Shown here: piece by piece, positions 53,401-62,670 of the stretch | Position numbering within the stretch: the stretch's first letter is position 1 | Layout of the letters: every line of letters starts with the position of its first letter | Assembly: GCF_014174255.1 (NCBI RefSeq) | Contig: NZ_JABEQJ010000016.1 | Span: 1 to 64,000, forward strand | Origin: Gluconacetobacter sacchari | Lineage (GTDB): Bacteria; Pseudomonadota; Alphaproteobacteria; Acetobacterales; Acetobacteraceae | Reading direction: 5' to 3' | Length of the DNA: 64,000 nucleotides | Translations under genes and position numbers: made by a program | Notes under the pieces: generated by a model | What the model saw: the letters and a program-made list of their open reading frames with translations, nothing else | What the model was told of the DNA's origin: nothing | Databases searched by the model: none

Positions 53401-54310
53401 ATGGAAAAGGTACCTTTCGCCCGACCTTGCACCCTGGACCAGACTTCAACACCCGTGAACAGCGTCGGATCCGTGGGAAGACCATAAAGAAGTCCGCGGA
53501 ACCGATCCCTGGGAGGTCCACCCGCCTCGGCTTGAGTGCGTCCGGCACCAATAACATTGCGTGACCGGAGACGGTAGTGTCGTGTGGTGCCAGTGCGCAA
53601 GATTGTGGAAATGCTGATTTTTTTTCGTGAGGTCGGCGCTTTCGAGAGGATTGCCGGCCCGTGGGCGGGCTGTGGAAAACTTCGGTGGAGCGCCGGACCG
53701 GCGCGGCATCGGGGTACGTGCCCGATCATAGGATACAGGATGTGAACAGATTGCTTATGGCCGGGCCGGGCGGGATTTGGGGTGCCCGCTCTCCGTGGAC
53801 GGCCGGAGTCGCCTGATCGGGCTGGCTGCCGGAGAGAAAGGGCGAATAACGAATTTTTAACAGATCGACCGGCCGTCGGGATGATGCGCCGTCCGGGGCG
53901 GCGCGGCGGTAGCGGACCGCAGGCTGGTCCGGTCGCGTTCCCGCGGGTGGGGCGTTTATCGGCTTTTTTACGGGGCATGCTGCAATTTTTTTGCCACCGT
54001 CATTTTTAAAGAATTATAACGGTTATTTACTTGAATCAAGACAATGTGTGTAATATTCATTAGATATTCTCGTGCATATATGCTAGAATTTGTTCCCCAA
54101 AGCGAAAGGTCTTTGTTTCGCTGGGGTAAAATATTTTTCTGACGGGACGCGAAACCTTTCCATTCGGGATATCTTAATCTTCCAGCCATGATGTCGGAAA
54201 GATTACTATTATTTCGGTACTTTTCGGATCCTAGCGCATTGGAGAGGCGTGCCGGTCGTGCGGCAGGTCGTGGATCCGGGCGCATGGCAGCTGGCGAGGA
54301 ACTGATTGCA
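53401..54310. promoter_or_regulatory. 910-bp intergenic region upstream of the polysaccharide operon
   Basis: No convincing gene is seen here; the open frames are short and lack homology that I recognise. The left two thirds are GC-rich and would contain the promoter of the minus-strand REC-GGDEF-EAL/kinase operon near 53401. The right part (about 53985-54230) is strongly AT-rich and includes a long hairpin at 54095-54126. This is the probable promoter and untranslated leader of the polysaccharide genes starting at 54311. Confidence 0.5.
54095..54126 (+). promoter_or_regulatory. Leader hairpin upstream of the polysaccharide operon
   Basis: CCCCA and TGGGG arms enclose a further GCGAAA/TTTCGC stem with a two-base bulge, followed by an A/T-rich run. 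It lies 185 bp before the first gene. It could attenuate or stabilise the transcript; the downstream T content is too mixed to call it a simple terminator. Confidence 0.4.
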
Positions 54311-55363
54311 ATGCAAATATTGATTACTGGAAATATGGGCTATGTCGGGTCCACGGTATGCAAATATCTGAGGCGCGCCCGGCCCGACGCCATCCTGCAT
54401 GGGTTCGACAATGCCTATTTCGCGCATTGCCTGACGGGCGTGACGCGCCTGCCGGAGCGGACACTCGACGCGCAACTGCTGGGCGACGTGCGGTCGATCA
54501 CGCCCGAACAGCTTGCCGGATATGACGCGGTCGTTCAGCTCGCCGCCATATCGAACGATCCGATGGGGCATAAATTCGAAAAGATCACTTACGACATCAA
54601 CCAGGATACCACGATCGCGCTGGCCCGGGCCGCGGCGTCGGCGGGTGTCGGGCATTTTGTCTTTGCGTCGAGTTGCAGCATCTACGGCATTGCCGAGGGC
54701 GGCCCGCGCAGGGAGGGCGATCCGGTCAATCCGGTGACGGCCTATGCCCGGTCCAAGATCGGCGCGGAGAAGGCGCTGGAGCAGATCGACGGCGACATGG
54801 TGATCACCAGCCTGCGCTTCGCCACCGCCTGCGGCATGTCCGACCGGCTGCGGCTGGATCTCGTCCTGAACGATTTCGTCGCATCCGCCATGGTCTCCGG
54901 CAGGCTCACCGTGCTTTCGGATGGAACGCCGTGGCGGCCGATGATCGATACCGCCGACATGGCGCGCGCGATCGACTGGGCGGTGGACCGTCCGGCGGAG
55001 GCGGGTGGGCGCTATCTGGCGGTGAATGTCGGCAGCGACGACCGCAACTACCAGGTGCGGCAGATCGCCGACGCGGTGGCCGAGGCGCTGCCGGGAACCG
55101 AGGTCAGCGTCAATACCGACGCGCCGGTGGACAGCCGGTCCTATCGGGTCGATTTCGGCCTCTACAAATCCCTGGCGCCCCATCATCAACCGCAGGTGAC
55201 GCTGCGCGATTCGATCGGGGAATTGAAGGCGGGACTGGAGCGCATGCGTTTTGGAGACGCGGATTTCCGCAATTCGCCCCTGATCCGCCTCAAGGTCCTG
55301 GAAGCCCATATGGCGGAGGGGCGCCTCGATTCATCGCTGGTGTGGCAGGCGCCGCCACCCTGA
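54311..55363 (+). CDS. NAD-dependent sugar epimerase/dehydratase (extended SDR)
   Basis: A 350-residue extended short-chain dehydrogenase acting on nucleotide sugars. GNMGYVGS (residues 7-14) is the NAD-binding glycine motif, SSCSIYG is the substrate/Ser region, and YARSKIGAE holds the catalytic Tyr and Lys. The ATG at 54311 gives MQILITGNMGYVGS directly. It is the first gene of a polysaccharide operon with a cytidylyltransferase and a 3,5-epimerase homologue. It could be the 4-reductase/epimerase of a CDP- or dTDP-sugar; the exact substrate cannot be read from sequence. Confidence 0.88.
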   Translation: MQILITGNMGYVGSTVCKYLRRARPDAILHGFDNAYFAHCLTGVTRLPERTLDAQLLGDVRSITPEQLAGYDAVVQLAAISNDPMGHKFEKITYDINQDTTIALARAAASAGVGHFVFASSCSIYGIAEGGPRREGDPVNPVTAYARSKIGAEKALEQIDGDMVITSLRFATACGMSDRLRLDLVLNDFVASAMVSGRLTVLSDGTPWRPMIDTADMARAIDWAVDRPAEAGGRYLAVNVGSDDRNYQVRQIADAVAEALPGTEVSVNTDAPVDSRSYRVDFGLYKSLAPHHQPQVTLRDSIGELKAGLERMRFGDADFRNSPLIRLKVLEAHMAEGRLDSSLVWQAPPP

Positions 55364-55452
55364 GACAGGACGGCGCTCGGCACAGGACCATGCGGGGCCG
55401 CCCGGGGCGGGGAAACAAACCAACAATACCATGGTACAGGGAGGGGTGAGGC

Positions 55453-56232
55453 ATGAAGGTCGCGATATTAGCGGGTGGTTTTGGAACACGGCTCAGCGAG
55501 GAGACGATGATCCGCCCCAAGCCGATGGCCGAGATCGGCGGCCGGCCGATATTATGGCACATCATGAAGATCTACGCCCATTACGGGTTTTCGGACTTCG
55601 TCATCCTGGGCGGATATCGGGTCGATTTCATCCGCGATTACTTCATGCGCTATCGCGCGTCGCTCAGCGATTTCACCATCGACCTCGGCACCGGGGAGGT
55701 GGACTGGTTGCAGGCGCAGGCCGAGAACTGGCGTATCACGGTGCTGGATACCGGCAAGGAGTCCCTGACGGGCGGGCGGATCCGCCGTGCGCGCCGGTAT
55801 CTGGAAGGCGGCACGTTCTGCCTGACCTACGGCGACGGCGTGAGCGACGTGAACATCGGCGATCTCGTGGCATTCCATAAATCCCGCGATACGTGGTGTA
55901 CATTGACGGCGGTGGTCCAGCCCGGGCGCTACGGCGCGCTGAACCTCAGCGACAATGGCGCGGCCGTGCGCGGATTCGGCGAGAAGCGGGCCGGGGATGG
56001 CGGGTTGATCAATGGCGGTTTCTTCGTGTGCGAGCCGGAGATCTTCGACCTGATCGACGATGATCTGACGACGTGGGAGGCCGAGCCGATGGACCGGATG
56101 ATCGCGCGCGACAAGCTGTCGAGCTTTGTACACGACGGTTATTGGCAGAGCATGGATACGTTGCGTGACAAGCAGGTCCTGGAGGCGGCGTGGGCGACCC
56201 GGGCGGCGCCATGGAAGGTATGGTCCGACTGA
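55453..56232 (+). CDS. rfbF: Glucose-1-phosphate cytidylyltransferase
   Basis: A 259-residue nucleotidyltransferase making CDP-glucose from CTP and glucose 1-phosphate. ILAGGFGTRLSEETMIRPKP is the nucleotide-binding signature. ILGGYRVDFIRDYF, LTYGDGVSDVNI (metal-binding Asp) and HDGYWQSMDTLRDK near the end are specific to RfbF. A purine-rich AGGGAGGGG site precedes the ATG. CDP-glucose normally feeds a 4,6-dehydratase (RfbG), and no such gene is present in the window. Confidence 0.93.
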   Translation: MKVAILAGGFGTRLSEETMIRPKPMAEIGGRPILWHIMKIYAHYGFSDFVILGGYRVDFIRDYFMRYRASLSDFTIDLGTGEVDWLQAQAENWRITVLDTGKESLTGGRIRRARRYLEGGTFCLTYGDGVSDVNIGDLVAFHKSRDTWCTLTAVVQPGRYGALNLSDNGAAVRGFGEKRAGDGGLINGGFFVCEPEIFDLIDDDLTTWEAEPMDRMIARDKLSSFVHDGYWQSMDTLRDKQVLEAAWATRAAPWKVWSD

Positions 56233-56314
56233 CGGCGGCAGGCGGCGCCATGCGGCAATCGGTGGAAAGCCGTGCGGTGCCATGGGAAATCACACAACTG
56301 GCAGGATCCGGAAC

Positions 56315-57673
56315 ATGATCATCGTCGATACGGCATTGAAGAAGCGCGAGGCCGAAGGACTGCCCGTGACCGTCGCCATCGTCGGGGCGGGTACCCAGGC
56401 GCGGGCCATTGCCCGCACCATCGAGATCGCGACGCCCGGCATGCGTGTCGTCGCGGTGGCCAACCGCACCCGCGCGAACGGCGAGGCGGTCTTTACCGAA
56501 CTGGGGCTCGACCCGGTCTGGTGCCCGGACGGCGCCGCCCTTGACGCCGCCATCGCGGCGGGGCAGCGGGCGGTCACCGACGACCCGCTGCTGCTGGCCG
56601 GCGCGACGGGCATCGACGCGGTAGTCGAGGCGACCGGATCGATGGAATATGCCGCCCGCGCTGTGCTGGCCGCCATCGAGGGGGGCAAGCACCTGATTCA
56701 GGTGAATGCGGAACTCGATGGTACCATCGGCCCGATCCTGAAGGTGAAGGCGGATGCGGCGGGGGTCGTCTATTCCGCCGGGGATGGCGACCAGCCGGGC
56801 GTGATGATGAACCTGGTGCGCTTCATGGAAGGGGTCGGCGTTCGTCCGGTGCTGTGCGGCAGCATCAAGGGGCTGTACGATCCGTACCGCACGCCCGATA
56901 CGCAGGTTTCCTTCGCGCGGAAATGGGGGCTGGACCCCGCCATGGCGGCGTCGTTCGCCGACGGGACGAAGATCTCGTTCGAGCAGACGGTCATTGCCAA
57001 CGGCACCGGCATGAAGGTGGCGCGGCGCGGGATGATCGGGCCGGATTTCTCCGGCGGTGACCCTTATGCGCCGCTGGTGCCGCTTGAGGAGACGACCGGC
57101 GCCTTTGCCGCGCATCTCGACGCGCATCTCGCCGCCGGCGGCCCCGGTCTGGTCGATTACGTGATCGGCGCGCGGCCGGGGCCCGGCGTCTTTGTCATCG
57201 GGACGATGGAGGATGCACGCCAGCGGCATTTCCTGAACTACTACAAGATGGGGTCGGGGCCTTATTACTGTTTCTACACCGCCTTTCATCTGTGCCATTT
57301 CGAGGTTCCGGGTTCGATCGCGCGTGCGGTGCTGTTCGGGGATGCGACGCTTGCGCCGCTGGCCGGCCCGAGTGTCGGCGTCGTCGCGCTGGCCAAGAAG
57401 GATCTCGCGCCGGGGGATGTCATCTCGGCGCTTGGCGGGTTCGAGGCCTATGGGATGATCGAGAATATCGAGACGATGCGGGCGGAAAACCTGATTCCGC
57501 TCGGGCTGGCGATCGGCGGGCAGGTGAACAGGCCCATTCCCCGCGACCAGCCCATCACGTTCGCCGATATCGACCTGCCCGAGGGGCGGACGATCGACCG
57601 TCTCTATGCCGAGCAGGAGGCCGCCTTCGCGCCGTCTGTCTTGGTCGACGAGGTGGTTTATGATCTTTCATGA
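56315..57673 (+). CDS. NAD(P)-binding oxidoreductase with C-terminal SAF domain
   Basis: A 452-residue protein. The Rossmann part begins VTVAIVGAGTQARAIARTI and resembles homoserine-dehydrogenase/Gfo-Idh-type folds, with VVEATGSMEYAARAVLAAI further on. The C-terminus (about 350-450: LAKKDLAPGDVISALGGFEA, then ENLIPLGLAIGG) fits a SAF domain as in sialic acid synthases and antifreeze proteins. Proteins of this make-up occur in surface polysaccharide clusters, but their reaction is not known to me. The ATG at 56315 is preferred; upstream codons overlap the previous gene. Its 3' end overlaps the next gene by 14 bp. Confidence 0.8.
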   Translation: MIIVDTALKKREAEGLPVTVAIVGAGTQARAIARTIEIATPGMRVVAVANRTRANGEAVFTELGLDPVWCPDGAALDAAIAAGQRAVTDDPLLLAGATGIDAVVEATGSMEYAARAVLAAIEGGKHLIQVNAELDGTIGPILKVKADAAGVVYSAGDGDQPGVMMNLVRFMEGVGVRPVLCGSIKGLYDPYRTPDTQVSFARKWGLDPAMAASFADGTKISFEQTVIANGTGMKVARRGMIGPDFSGGDPYAPLVPLEETTGAFAAHLDAHLAAGGPGLVDYVIGARPGPGVFVIGTMEDARQRHFLNYYKMGSGPYYCFYTAFHLCHFEVPGSIARAVLFGDATLAPLAGPSVGVVALAKKDLAPGDVISALGGFEAYGMIENIETMRAENLIPLGLAIGGQVNRPIPRDQPITFADIDLPEGRTIDRLYAEQEAAFAPSVLVDEVVYDLS

Positions 57674-58274
57674 AACCACGCTGAAGGATGCGATGCTGAT
57701 CGACCCCGAGCCTCGGGGGGACGATCGTGGCTTCTTTGCCCGGATGATGTGCAGGGAGGCATTCGCCGCGCATGGGCTGATCGGCGATTTCGTGCAGCAT
57801 AATATGTCTTTTTCACGCAACAGGGGGACCGTGCGCGGGCTGCATTTCCAGCGCGGCGCGCATGCCGAGGCCAAGCTGATGCGCTGCACGAGGGGGGAGA
57901 TCGTCGATGTCATCGTGGATCTGCGCGGGACATCGCCGACCTATCTGAAGCATGAAGCCTTCCATCTGACCGCCGAAAATCGTCGGCTGCTCTATGTGCC
58001 GCCGGGATTTGCCCATGGTTTCCAGACGCTGACCGATGATGTCGAGGTCTTCTATCCCGTCAGCGCCGCCTATGCGCCCGGCATGGAGGGCGGCTTGCGC
58101 CACGATGATCCGCTGATCGGGATCGCATGGCCGCTGGAGGTCAGCGGTCTCTCGGCGAAGGATGCGTCGTGGCCGCTGCTGCGACGGGGGGCGCCCCCCA
58201 TCTTCCCGGGGGGCGCGGCGGAGCGGGAGCGCGCCGCCACCGGGGCGGGCATCATCGGTGCCGCTCCGCCGTAA
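57660..58274 (+). CDS. dTDP-4-dehydrorhamnose 3,5-epimerase family protein
   Basis: A 204-residue RmlC-like cupin. GTVRGLHFQRGAHAEAKLMRC holds the catalytic His, VIVDLRGTSPTYLKHE is the family strand, and LLYVPPGFAHGFQTL and EVFYPVSAAYAPG carry the conserved aromatic positions. With a CDP-glucose synthase in the same operon it may act on a CDP-4-keto sugar rather than a dTDP sugar. The ATG at 57660 gives MIFHETTLKDAM and overlaps the preceding gene. The C-terminal 30 residues are an unusual Ala/Gly/Pro-rich tail. Confidence 0.87.
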   Translation: MIFHETTLKDAMLIDPEPRGDDRGFFARMMCREAFAAHGLIGDFVQHNMSFSRNRGTVRGLHFQRGAHAEAKLMRCTRGEIVDVIVDLRGTSPTYLKHEAFHLTAENRRLLYVPPGFAHGFQTLTDDVEVFYPVSAAYAPGMEGGLRHDDPLIGIAWPLEVSGLSAKDASWPLLRRGAPPIFPGGAAERERAATGAGIIGAAPP

Positions 58275-58341
58275 ATGGAGACCCGGCCACCACCGGCAGT
58301 TCACATGAAATCGTCAGCCTCCAATCCACAGGAGATTTGTG

Positions 58342-59379
58342 ATGAAGTCGGAAGAACAAATGCAGCCTGAAACCAGGCGTTTTCTTGTCCTAGGCCGTGT
58401 CGGCGACAATTCTCTGCATCGGAGCTGGATCGCGGATAGGACGGTCGCGCGGAACTGGGACCTGCAACTCAACGCGTATGCCAAGGATGTTTCACGCTGC
58501 CAGGATGGCGATCTGCCGCCGGTATTCGATTATGGCACCAAGTGGGACAGTATCGCGCGCCATTTCAGGGCCAATCCGGACCTGCTGGACCGGTACGAGT
58601 ATGTCATGCTGCCCGACGACGACCTGCTGATGGCGGCGGGGGATATCAACCGGTTGTTCGACATCGCGGTGGAACACGACCTGACGATGGCGCAGCCGGC
58701 CATGACGATCGAAAGCTATCTGTCGCATGCGGTCGTCCTGCGCATGCCGGGCTTTCGCCTGCGGTATGCGACGTTTCTGGAATCCATGGCGTGCTGCATC
58801 AAATCGTCCTATCTGCGCACGCTTCTGCCGATGTTCGAACGGCATTTCACCGGCTGGGGCACGGACCTGATCTGGGCGATGCTGATGCGGGCGCCGGCCT
58901 ATCGCGCCGCGATCGTGGATGCGGTGCCGATGACCCATACGCGGCCGCTCTATAGCGGCCCGATCTACGATACGTTCGCCGAGGGCAAGGTCGACCCGCA
59001 CGAGGAGGTCCGCAGCCTGATGGCCTGTTTCGAGAACCATCCGCGCGGCATGCATGTCTATGGTGGCTATCTGAATGACGGCAGGCGGGTCGGCGCGTTC
59101 GAGGCGCGCATACGCAACGCGGTCGGACTGTTCAATATCGCGGGACGCTCGAAGCTGCCGTGGAACACTGCCCGCCTGGGGTGCGCGATGCTGCTGAGGG
59201 CGTTCACCAGGATGGGCTATCAGCCGGAACAGCTTCGTGCGGTCGCGGGTTCGGAAATGGCCGTGCTGGGGATCGGCGCGCCGCCGCGCCATCCGGGCCA
59301 GGACCGGAGGGCGGCGGGCGGCCCGGTTTCGCTTGCCGGCGTGGCCGAAAAGCATCTGACCGGTGGCATGAGCGCGTGA
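58342..59379 (+). CDS. DUF707 family protein, possible glycosyltransferase
   Basis: A 345-residue protein matching the DUF707 pattern: RRFLVLGRVGDNSLHRSWI, then YEYVMLPDDDLLMAAGDINR (a DDD metal-binding-like triad), and HFTGWGTDLIWAML. The acidic triad and the WGxD element resemble GT-A glycosyltransferases. Position at the end of the nucleotide-sugar operon supports transfer of the sugar made by the upstream genes. An AGGAGA site precedes the ATG at 58342 (a GTG three bases earlier is less likely). A strong terminator follows. Confidence 0.8.
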   Translation: MKSEEQMQPETRRFLVLGRVGDNSLHRSWIADRTVARNWDLQLNAYAKDVSRCQDGDLPPVFDYGTKWDSIARHFRANPDLLDRYEYVMLPDDDLLMAAGDINRLFDIAVEHDLTMAQPAMTIESYLSHAVVLRMPGFRLRYATFLESMACCIKSSYLRTLLPMFERHFTGWGTDLIWAMLMRAPAYRAAIVDAVPMTHTRPLYSGPIYDTFAEGKVDPHEEVRSLMACFENHPRGMHVYGGYLNDGRRVGAFEARIRNAVGLFNIAGRSKLPWNTARLGCAMLLRAFTRMGYQPEQLRAVAGSEMAVLGIGAPPRHPGQDRRAAGGPVSLAGVAEKHLTGGMSA

Positions 59380-59386
59380 AGTCCAG

Positions 59387-59419
59387 GGCCCTGCCGGGAG
59401 TTGTTTCCCCGGCGGGGCC
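59387..59419. terminator. Bidirectional terminator between convergent genes
   Basis: A 12-bp GC-rich stem (GGCCCTGCCGGG pairing with CCCGGCGGGGCC, one wobble) sits exactly between the stop of the DUF707 gene and the stop of the oppositely directed hydroxyacid oxidase gene. T-rich stretches are short, so termination would depend on the very stable stem. Confidence 0.6.
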
Positions 59420-59425
59420 AGTCTT

Positions 59426-60640
59426 TCAGGGTGCTGCGGGCGCGAAATGCCGGATGTGCGCGGGCGAAAGTTCGCCGAGCGTATTCACGCCGAGCATCGC
59501 CATGTCGCGCGCGATTTCCGCCCGCACCAGGCGCAACGCGTGACGCACGCCGGACGTGCCCGCCGCGACCGACGCGTAAAGGAACGGCCGGCCGACGAAG
59601 ACGAAATCCGCGCCAAGCGCCAGGGCCTTGAGCACGTCGGTGCCGCGCCGGACGCCGCCGTCGATCAGCACCGCCATCTGGCCTGCCTCGCGCCTGGCTT
59701 CCGGCAGCATGAGCAGGGGGGCGATGGCCGAATCGAGCTGGCGGCCGCCATGATTGGACAGCCACACGCCGTCGATCCCCGCCGCGCGGGCGAGCGCCAC
59801 ATCGGCGGGCGACAGGATGCCCTTGATGACGAGCCGGCCTTTCCAGTGATCGCGCATGAACGCGACATGCTCCCAGCAGAGGCCGTCGCGGGTACCGATA
59901 TTGCGTTCGGCGGAGCGTGAGAGGATCGCCGGCCCGCGAAACGCGTCCATGTTCTCGAAATGCGGCATGCCGCGCGCCAGGGTACGGAGGAAGGTGCCGA
60001 GCGACCAGCGCGGGTGCAGCGCCCCGTCCCAGAACAGGCGCGGGGTCGGCCGCAGGGGCATGGAGAAGCCGCTGCGGGCATTGTTCTCGCGGTTGGCGGG
60101 AACCTGCACGTCGGCGGTGAGGACGATCGTTTCGAACCCCGCCGCGCCGACCCGGCGGAGCATCGCCGCGATGCGCGCGCGGTCGCCGGGCAGATAGGCC
60201 TGGAACCAGCGGGCCCCGCCCGTGGCTGCCATCGTTTCCAGCGGCGTCAGCGAGGTGGCGCTGGCGACCATCAGCGCGTCTTCCGCGGCGGCGGCGCGCG
60301 CCAGGACGATATCGCCCCGGAACGACGAGAGCGCGGACAAGCCCATGGGCGCGATGCCTACCGGCAGGCTGAAGGATGTTCGGAACAGGGACGCCGCCGT
60401 CGAGCGCGCGCGGGTATCGACGAGCACGCGCGGCAGAAGGGCGAGGGCGGCGTAGCTCTCGCGGTTGGCGCGCAGGGAACGGTTGGTTTCCGCCGCCCCC
60501 GAATAATAGCCGTAGATCTGTCGCGGCAGGCGGCGCCGCGCGACGGCCTCGAAATCGTCGAGGCACAGGAACCGTTCGAGGTGGCGAGGGGTGGCCAGGG
60601 CGGATGCCGGCTTTGCCGGAACGGGGGGAAAGGCGGTCAT
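59426..60640 (-). CDS. FMN-dependent 2-hydroxyacid oxidase/dehydrogenase
   Basis: A 404-residue FMN enzyme of the L-lactate dehydrogenase/glycolate oxidase family. YGYYSGAAE holds the N-terminal Tyr, GIAPMGLSAL and SATSLTPLE are FMN-site strands, and WFQAYLPGD, LTADVQVPANRENNA, LVIKGILS (Lys), LSNHGGRQLD (catalytic His and Arg) and DGGVRRGTDVLKAL follow. All key residues are present. It oxidises a 2-hydroxy acid (lactate, mandelate or similar) to the keto acid; the partner electron acceptor is not evident. It is monocistronic. Confidence 0.9.
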   Translation of the reverse strand: MTAFPPVPAKPASALATPRHLERFLCLDDFEAVARRRLPRQIYGYYSGAAETNRSLRANRESYAALALLPRVLVDTRARSTAASLFRTSFSLPVGIAPMGLSALSSFRGDIVLARAAAAEDALMVASATSLTPLETMAATGGARWFQAYLPGDRARIAAMLRRVGAAGFETIVLTADVQVPANRENNARSGFSMPLRPTPRLFWDGALHPRWSLGTFLRTLARGMPHFENMDAFRGPAILSRSAERNIGTRDGLCWEHVAFMRDHWKGRLVIKGILSPADVALARAAGIDGVWLSNHGGRQLDSAIAPLLMLPEARREAGQMAVLIDGGVRRGTDVLKALALGADFVFVGRPFLYASVAAGTSGVRHALRLVRAEIARDMAMLGVNTLGELSPAHIRHFAPAAP

Positions 60641-60764
60641 GGCACTCCTTGCGGCGGAGCCGGGCAGGGGAACCGCGCCGGACTGCGTGCGTCCCGGCAG
60701 TGTGAACGCCGGGCGGCCGGCAGGGTTCGGGCCGCGATGACCGGATGTCAGGACGGGCCGGGCA

Positions 60765-61241
60765 TCATCCGGCGCGATCCGAGCCCAGGGGGGCCGCGCG
60801 CCGGAAACGGATCAGGCTGCGCGAGGGGCTGCCGTTTCCCCAGTTGGGCATCTCGCGCCAGGGGGTGACGACGGTGGCATGCGGGCCGTCCACGGTGACG
60901 GTCCGCCGCTGTTCCGTGCCGACCCATTCGGGCGCCCACGCCGTTTCGACGCGCGTGATCCATTGGTCCTGCTCGATCCTGTAGCGACCGATATAGGCGA
61001 CCAGGGTCTTCATCAACTGCGCCCGGTCCCAGTCGGTCGTGGCGGGCTGGCGGTCGCTGCCCTCCAGATTGAAGGCGACCCATCCGTCCGGGGTGAAGAT
61101 GACCCGTCCGCGCGGGCAATCGCCCATCGCTTCGATCATCTCGCCGGTCTGCTTGTCCTCGACCTGATAGGAAACGAGCTCCCACGTGCCGATCAATTTC
61201 TGTGCCAGATCGCCGGAATGCTCGTTTTTGAACTGCGTCAT
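60765..61241 (-). CDS. Lipocalin-like domain protein
   Basis: A 158-residue protein of the lipocalin-like family. IGTWELVSYQVEDKQTGE is the typical first strand, followed by RGRVIFTPDGWVAF, a YIGRYRIEQDQWITRVE segment and RTVTVDGPHATVV. Members are small beta-barrels, often beside LysR regulators and oxidoreductases, with unknown ligands. It is divergently transcribed from the LysR gene at 61458, which suggests that the regulator controls it. Its ribosome binding site lies in a short inverted repeat (AGAGG/CCTCT at 61248-61259). Confidence 0.78.
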   Translation of the reverse strand: MTQFKNEHSGDLAQKLIGTWELVSYQVEDKQTGEMIEAMGDCPRGRVIFTPDGWVAFNLEGSDRQPATTDWDRAQLMKTLVAYIGRYRIEQDQWITRVETAWAPEWVGTEQRRTVTVDGPHATVVTPWREMPNWGNGSPSRSLIRFRRAAPLGSDRAG

Positions 61242-61457
61242 TTGTAGAGAGGCTCCTCTTGAAACAAAAATAAAATAAGAAAATCAGACTGTGCTTGGTT
61301 GGTATTTTTTGTTTTTCTTGTTTTACTGTTTTTGTGCATTTTTATCGGACAAGTGTTCATTTATATGAGGGGTATGTAGGGCATTTTGTCGTTTTTTTCT
61401 ATTAAAAATGAAACAAAAGATTTATGCTGAATCGACAAAAATGGAACAGGCCAAAAC
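61242..61457. promoter_or_regulatory. AT-rich divergent promoter region of the lipocalin and LysR genes
   Basis: A 216-bp gap of much lower GC than its surroundings, with runs of T and A around 61265-61330 and 61385-61430. Two divergent genes share it, one of them a LysR-type regulator, so this is the expected place for autoregulation and target activation. No single operator motif stands out. Confidence 0.55.
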
Positions 61458-62390
61458 ATGATCTACGATGAGGTCGGCGATCTGAGGTTTTTCGTGATGC
61501 TGGCGGAGGCGCAGAGCCTGACCAAGGCGGCGCGCGGCATGGGGACCTCGCCGGCCGTGGTCTCGCGGCGCCTGGCCAGGCTGGAGGGCAGGCTGGGCAG
61601 TTGCCTGGTGAACCGGAGCACGCGGCGCTTCAAGCTGAGCGAGACGGGGCAGATCCTGTACGATCGCGCGCTGCGGATCGTGACCGACATCACCGACCTG
61701 GAAGCGGAGATCTCCTCGGCCGAGCGGATGCCGCAGGGCAGCCTGAACGTGGGCGCGCCGCTCGAACTGGGGCGCCGCCTGATCGCGCCGTTCGTCGAGG
61801 CGTTCAACCGGCGCTATCCCGAGCTGAAGATCGGGCTGGCGCTGGTCAGCGAGGGGCGGCATGAGTTCGGCGACTGCCTCGACCTGATCGTGCGGCTGGG
61901 CATGCCCGACACGCCGACCGCCATCGTGACGCATCTGGCCTCGACCATGCGCATTCTCTGCGCCTCGCCGGCCTATCTGGCGCGCAACCCGGCGCCGGAG
62001 ACGCTCCAGGACCTTGCCGCCCATGATTGCCTGTGCCTGCGGCGGAGCAAATCCATGACCCTCGTCAATCGCTGGACGTTCGGCCAGGAGGAAGGCAGGG
62101 AGGCGATCACGGTGCAGCCCCGCCTGTCCTCGACGAGTTGCGAGGTCATTCATGACTGGGCGCTGTCGGGGCAGGGGGTCGCCTACAAGCTGATGTGCGA
62201 TGTCCATGACGACCTGAAGTCGGGCAAGCTCGTCCATATCCTGCCCGGGCTTTCGGGGGAGGTTATCGATGTCTATGCCCTCCGGCCCCATCGCCAGGGC
62301 GCGCGTGCGAATGTGGATGTGTTTCTGCGCGAATTGCGCGCGTATCTGGGGCGCTGCGGCGGGTTTTCCTACCGGCCGGCACCGGGATAA
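61458..62390 (+). CDS. LysR-type transcriptional regulator
   Basis: A 310-residue regulator of normal length. The N-terminal winged helix (about 3-62) has LAEAQSLTKAARGMGTSPAV and SRRLARLEGRLG. The effector-binding domain (about 90-295) begins GSLNVGAPLELGRRL. The N-terminus and a C-terminal domain with VRLGMPDTPTAIVTHLAST resemble the CrgA/DhcR-like branch that often controls divergent oxidoreductase genes. Its likely target is the divergent lipocalin-like gene. Confidence 0.88.
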   Translation: MIYDEVGDLRFFVMLAEAQSLTKAARGMGTSPAVVSRRLARLEGRLGSCLVNRSTRRFKLSETGQILYDRALRIVTDITDLEAEISSAERMPQGSLNVGAPLELGRRLIAPFVEAFNRRYPELKIGLALVSEGRHEFGDCLDLIVRLGMPDTPTAIVTHLASTMRILCASPAYLARNPAPETLQDLAAHDCLCLRRSKSMTLVNRWTFGQEEGREAITVQPRLSSTSCEVIHDWALSGQGVAYKLMCDVHDDLKSGKLVHILPGLSGEVIDVYALRPHRQGARANVDVFLRELRAYLGRCGGFSYRPAPG

Positions 62391-62670
62391 AAAGCGGCAT
62401 CGCCGTTGGGAGAGGGCGATGCCGCGTGAGGTTTCACGGCGCGAGGGTTGGGAAATCGACGGTTGGGAACCTGTCGGAACGCCGTGAGTTGTCTCTTGAT
62501 AGTAAGAATGAATATCAATTGCAACATAAAAGAGGATATGGGGCCCGCGCGGGGACCGGACGGGCGCGCATGCCCGATATGATTGTTCCGTGACGGTGGA
62601 GGGGCGGGCTTGCCGATGCGGGCCCCGCTCCCCACATGGCCTGTCGAACGTCATGTTCATGGAGAAGACA

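Noticed and set aside
53905-53912. GGCGGTAG, identical to the ops element that recruits RfaH upstream of polysaccharide operons
   Set aside because: An 8-mer this GC-rich is expected by chance here. It lies 400 bp from the operon without the rest of a JUMPstart sequence.
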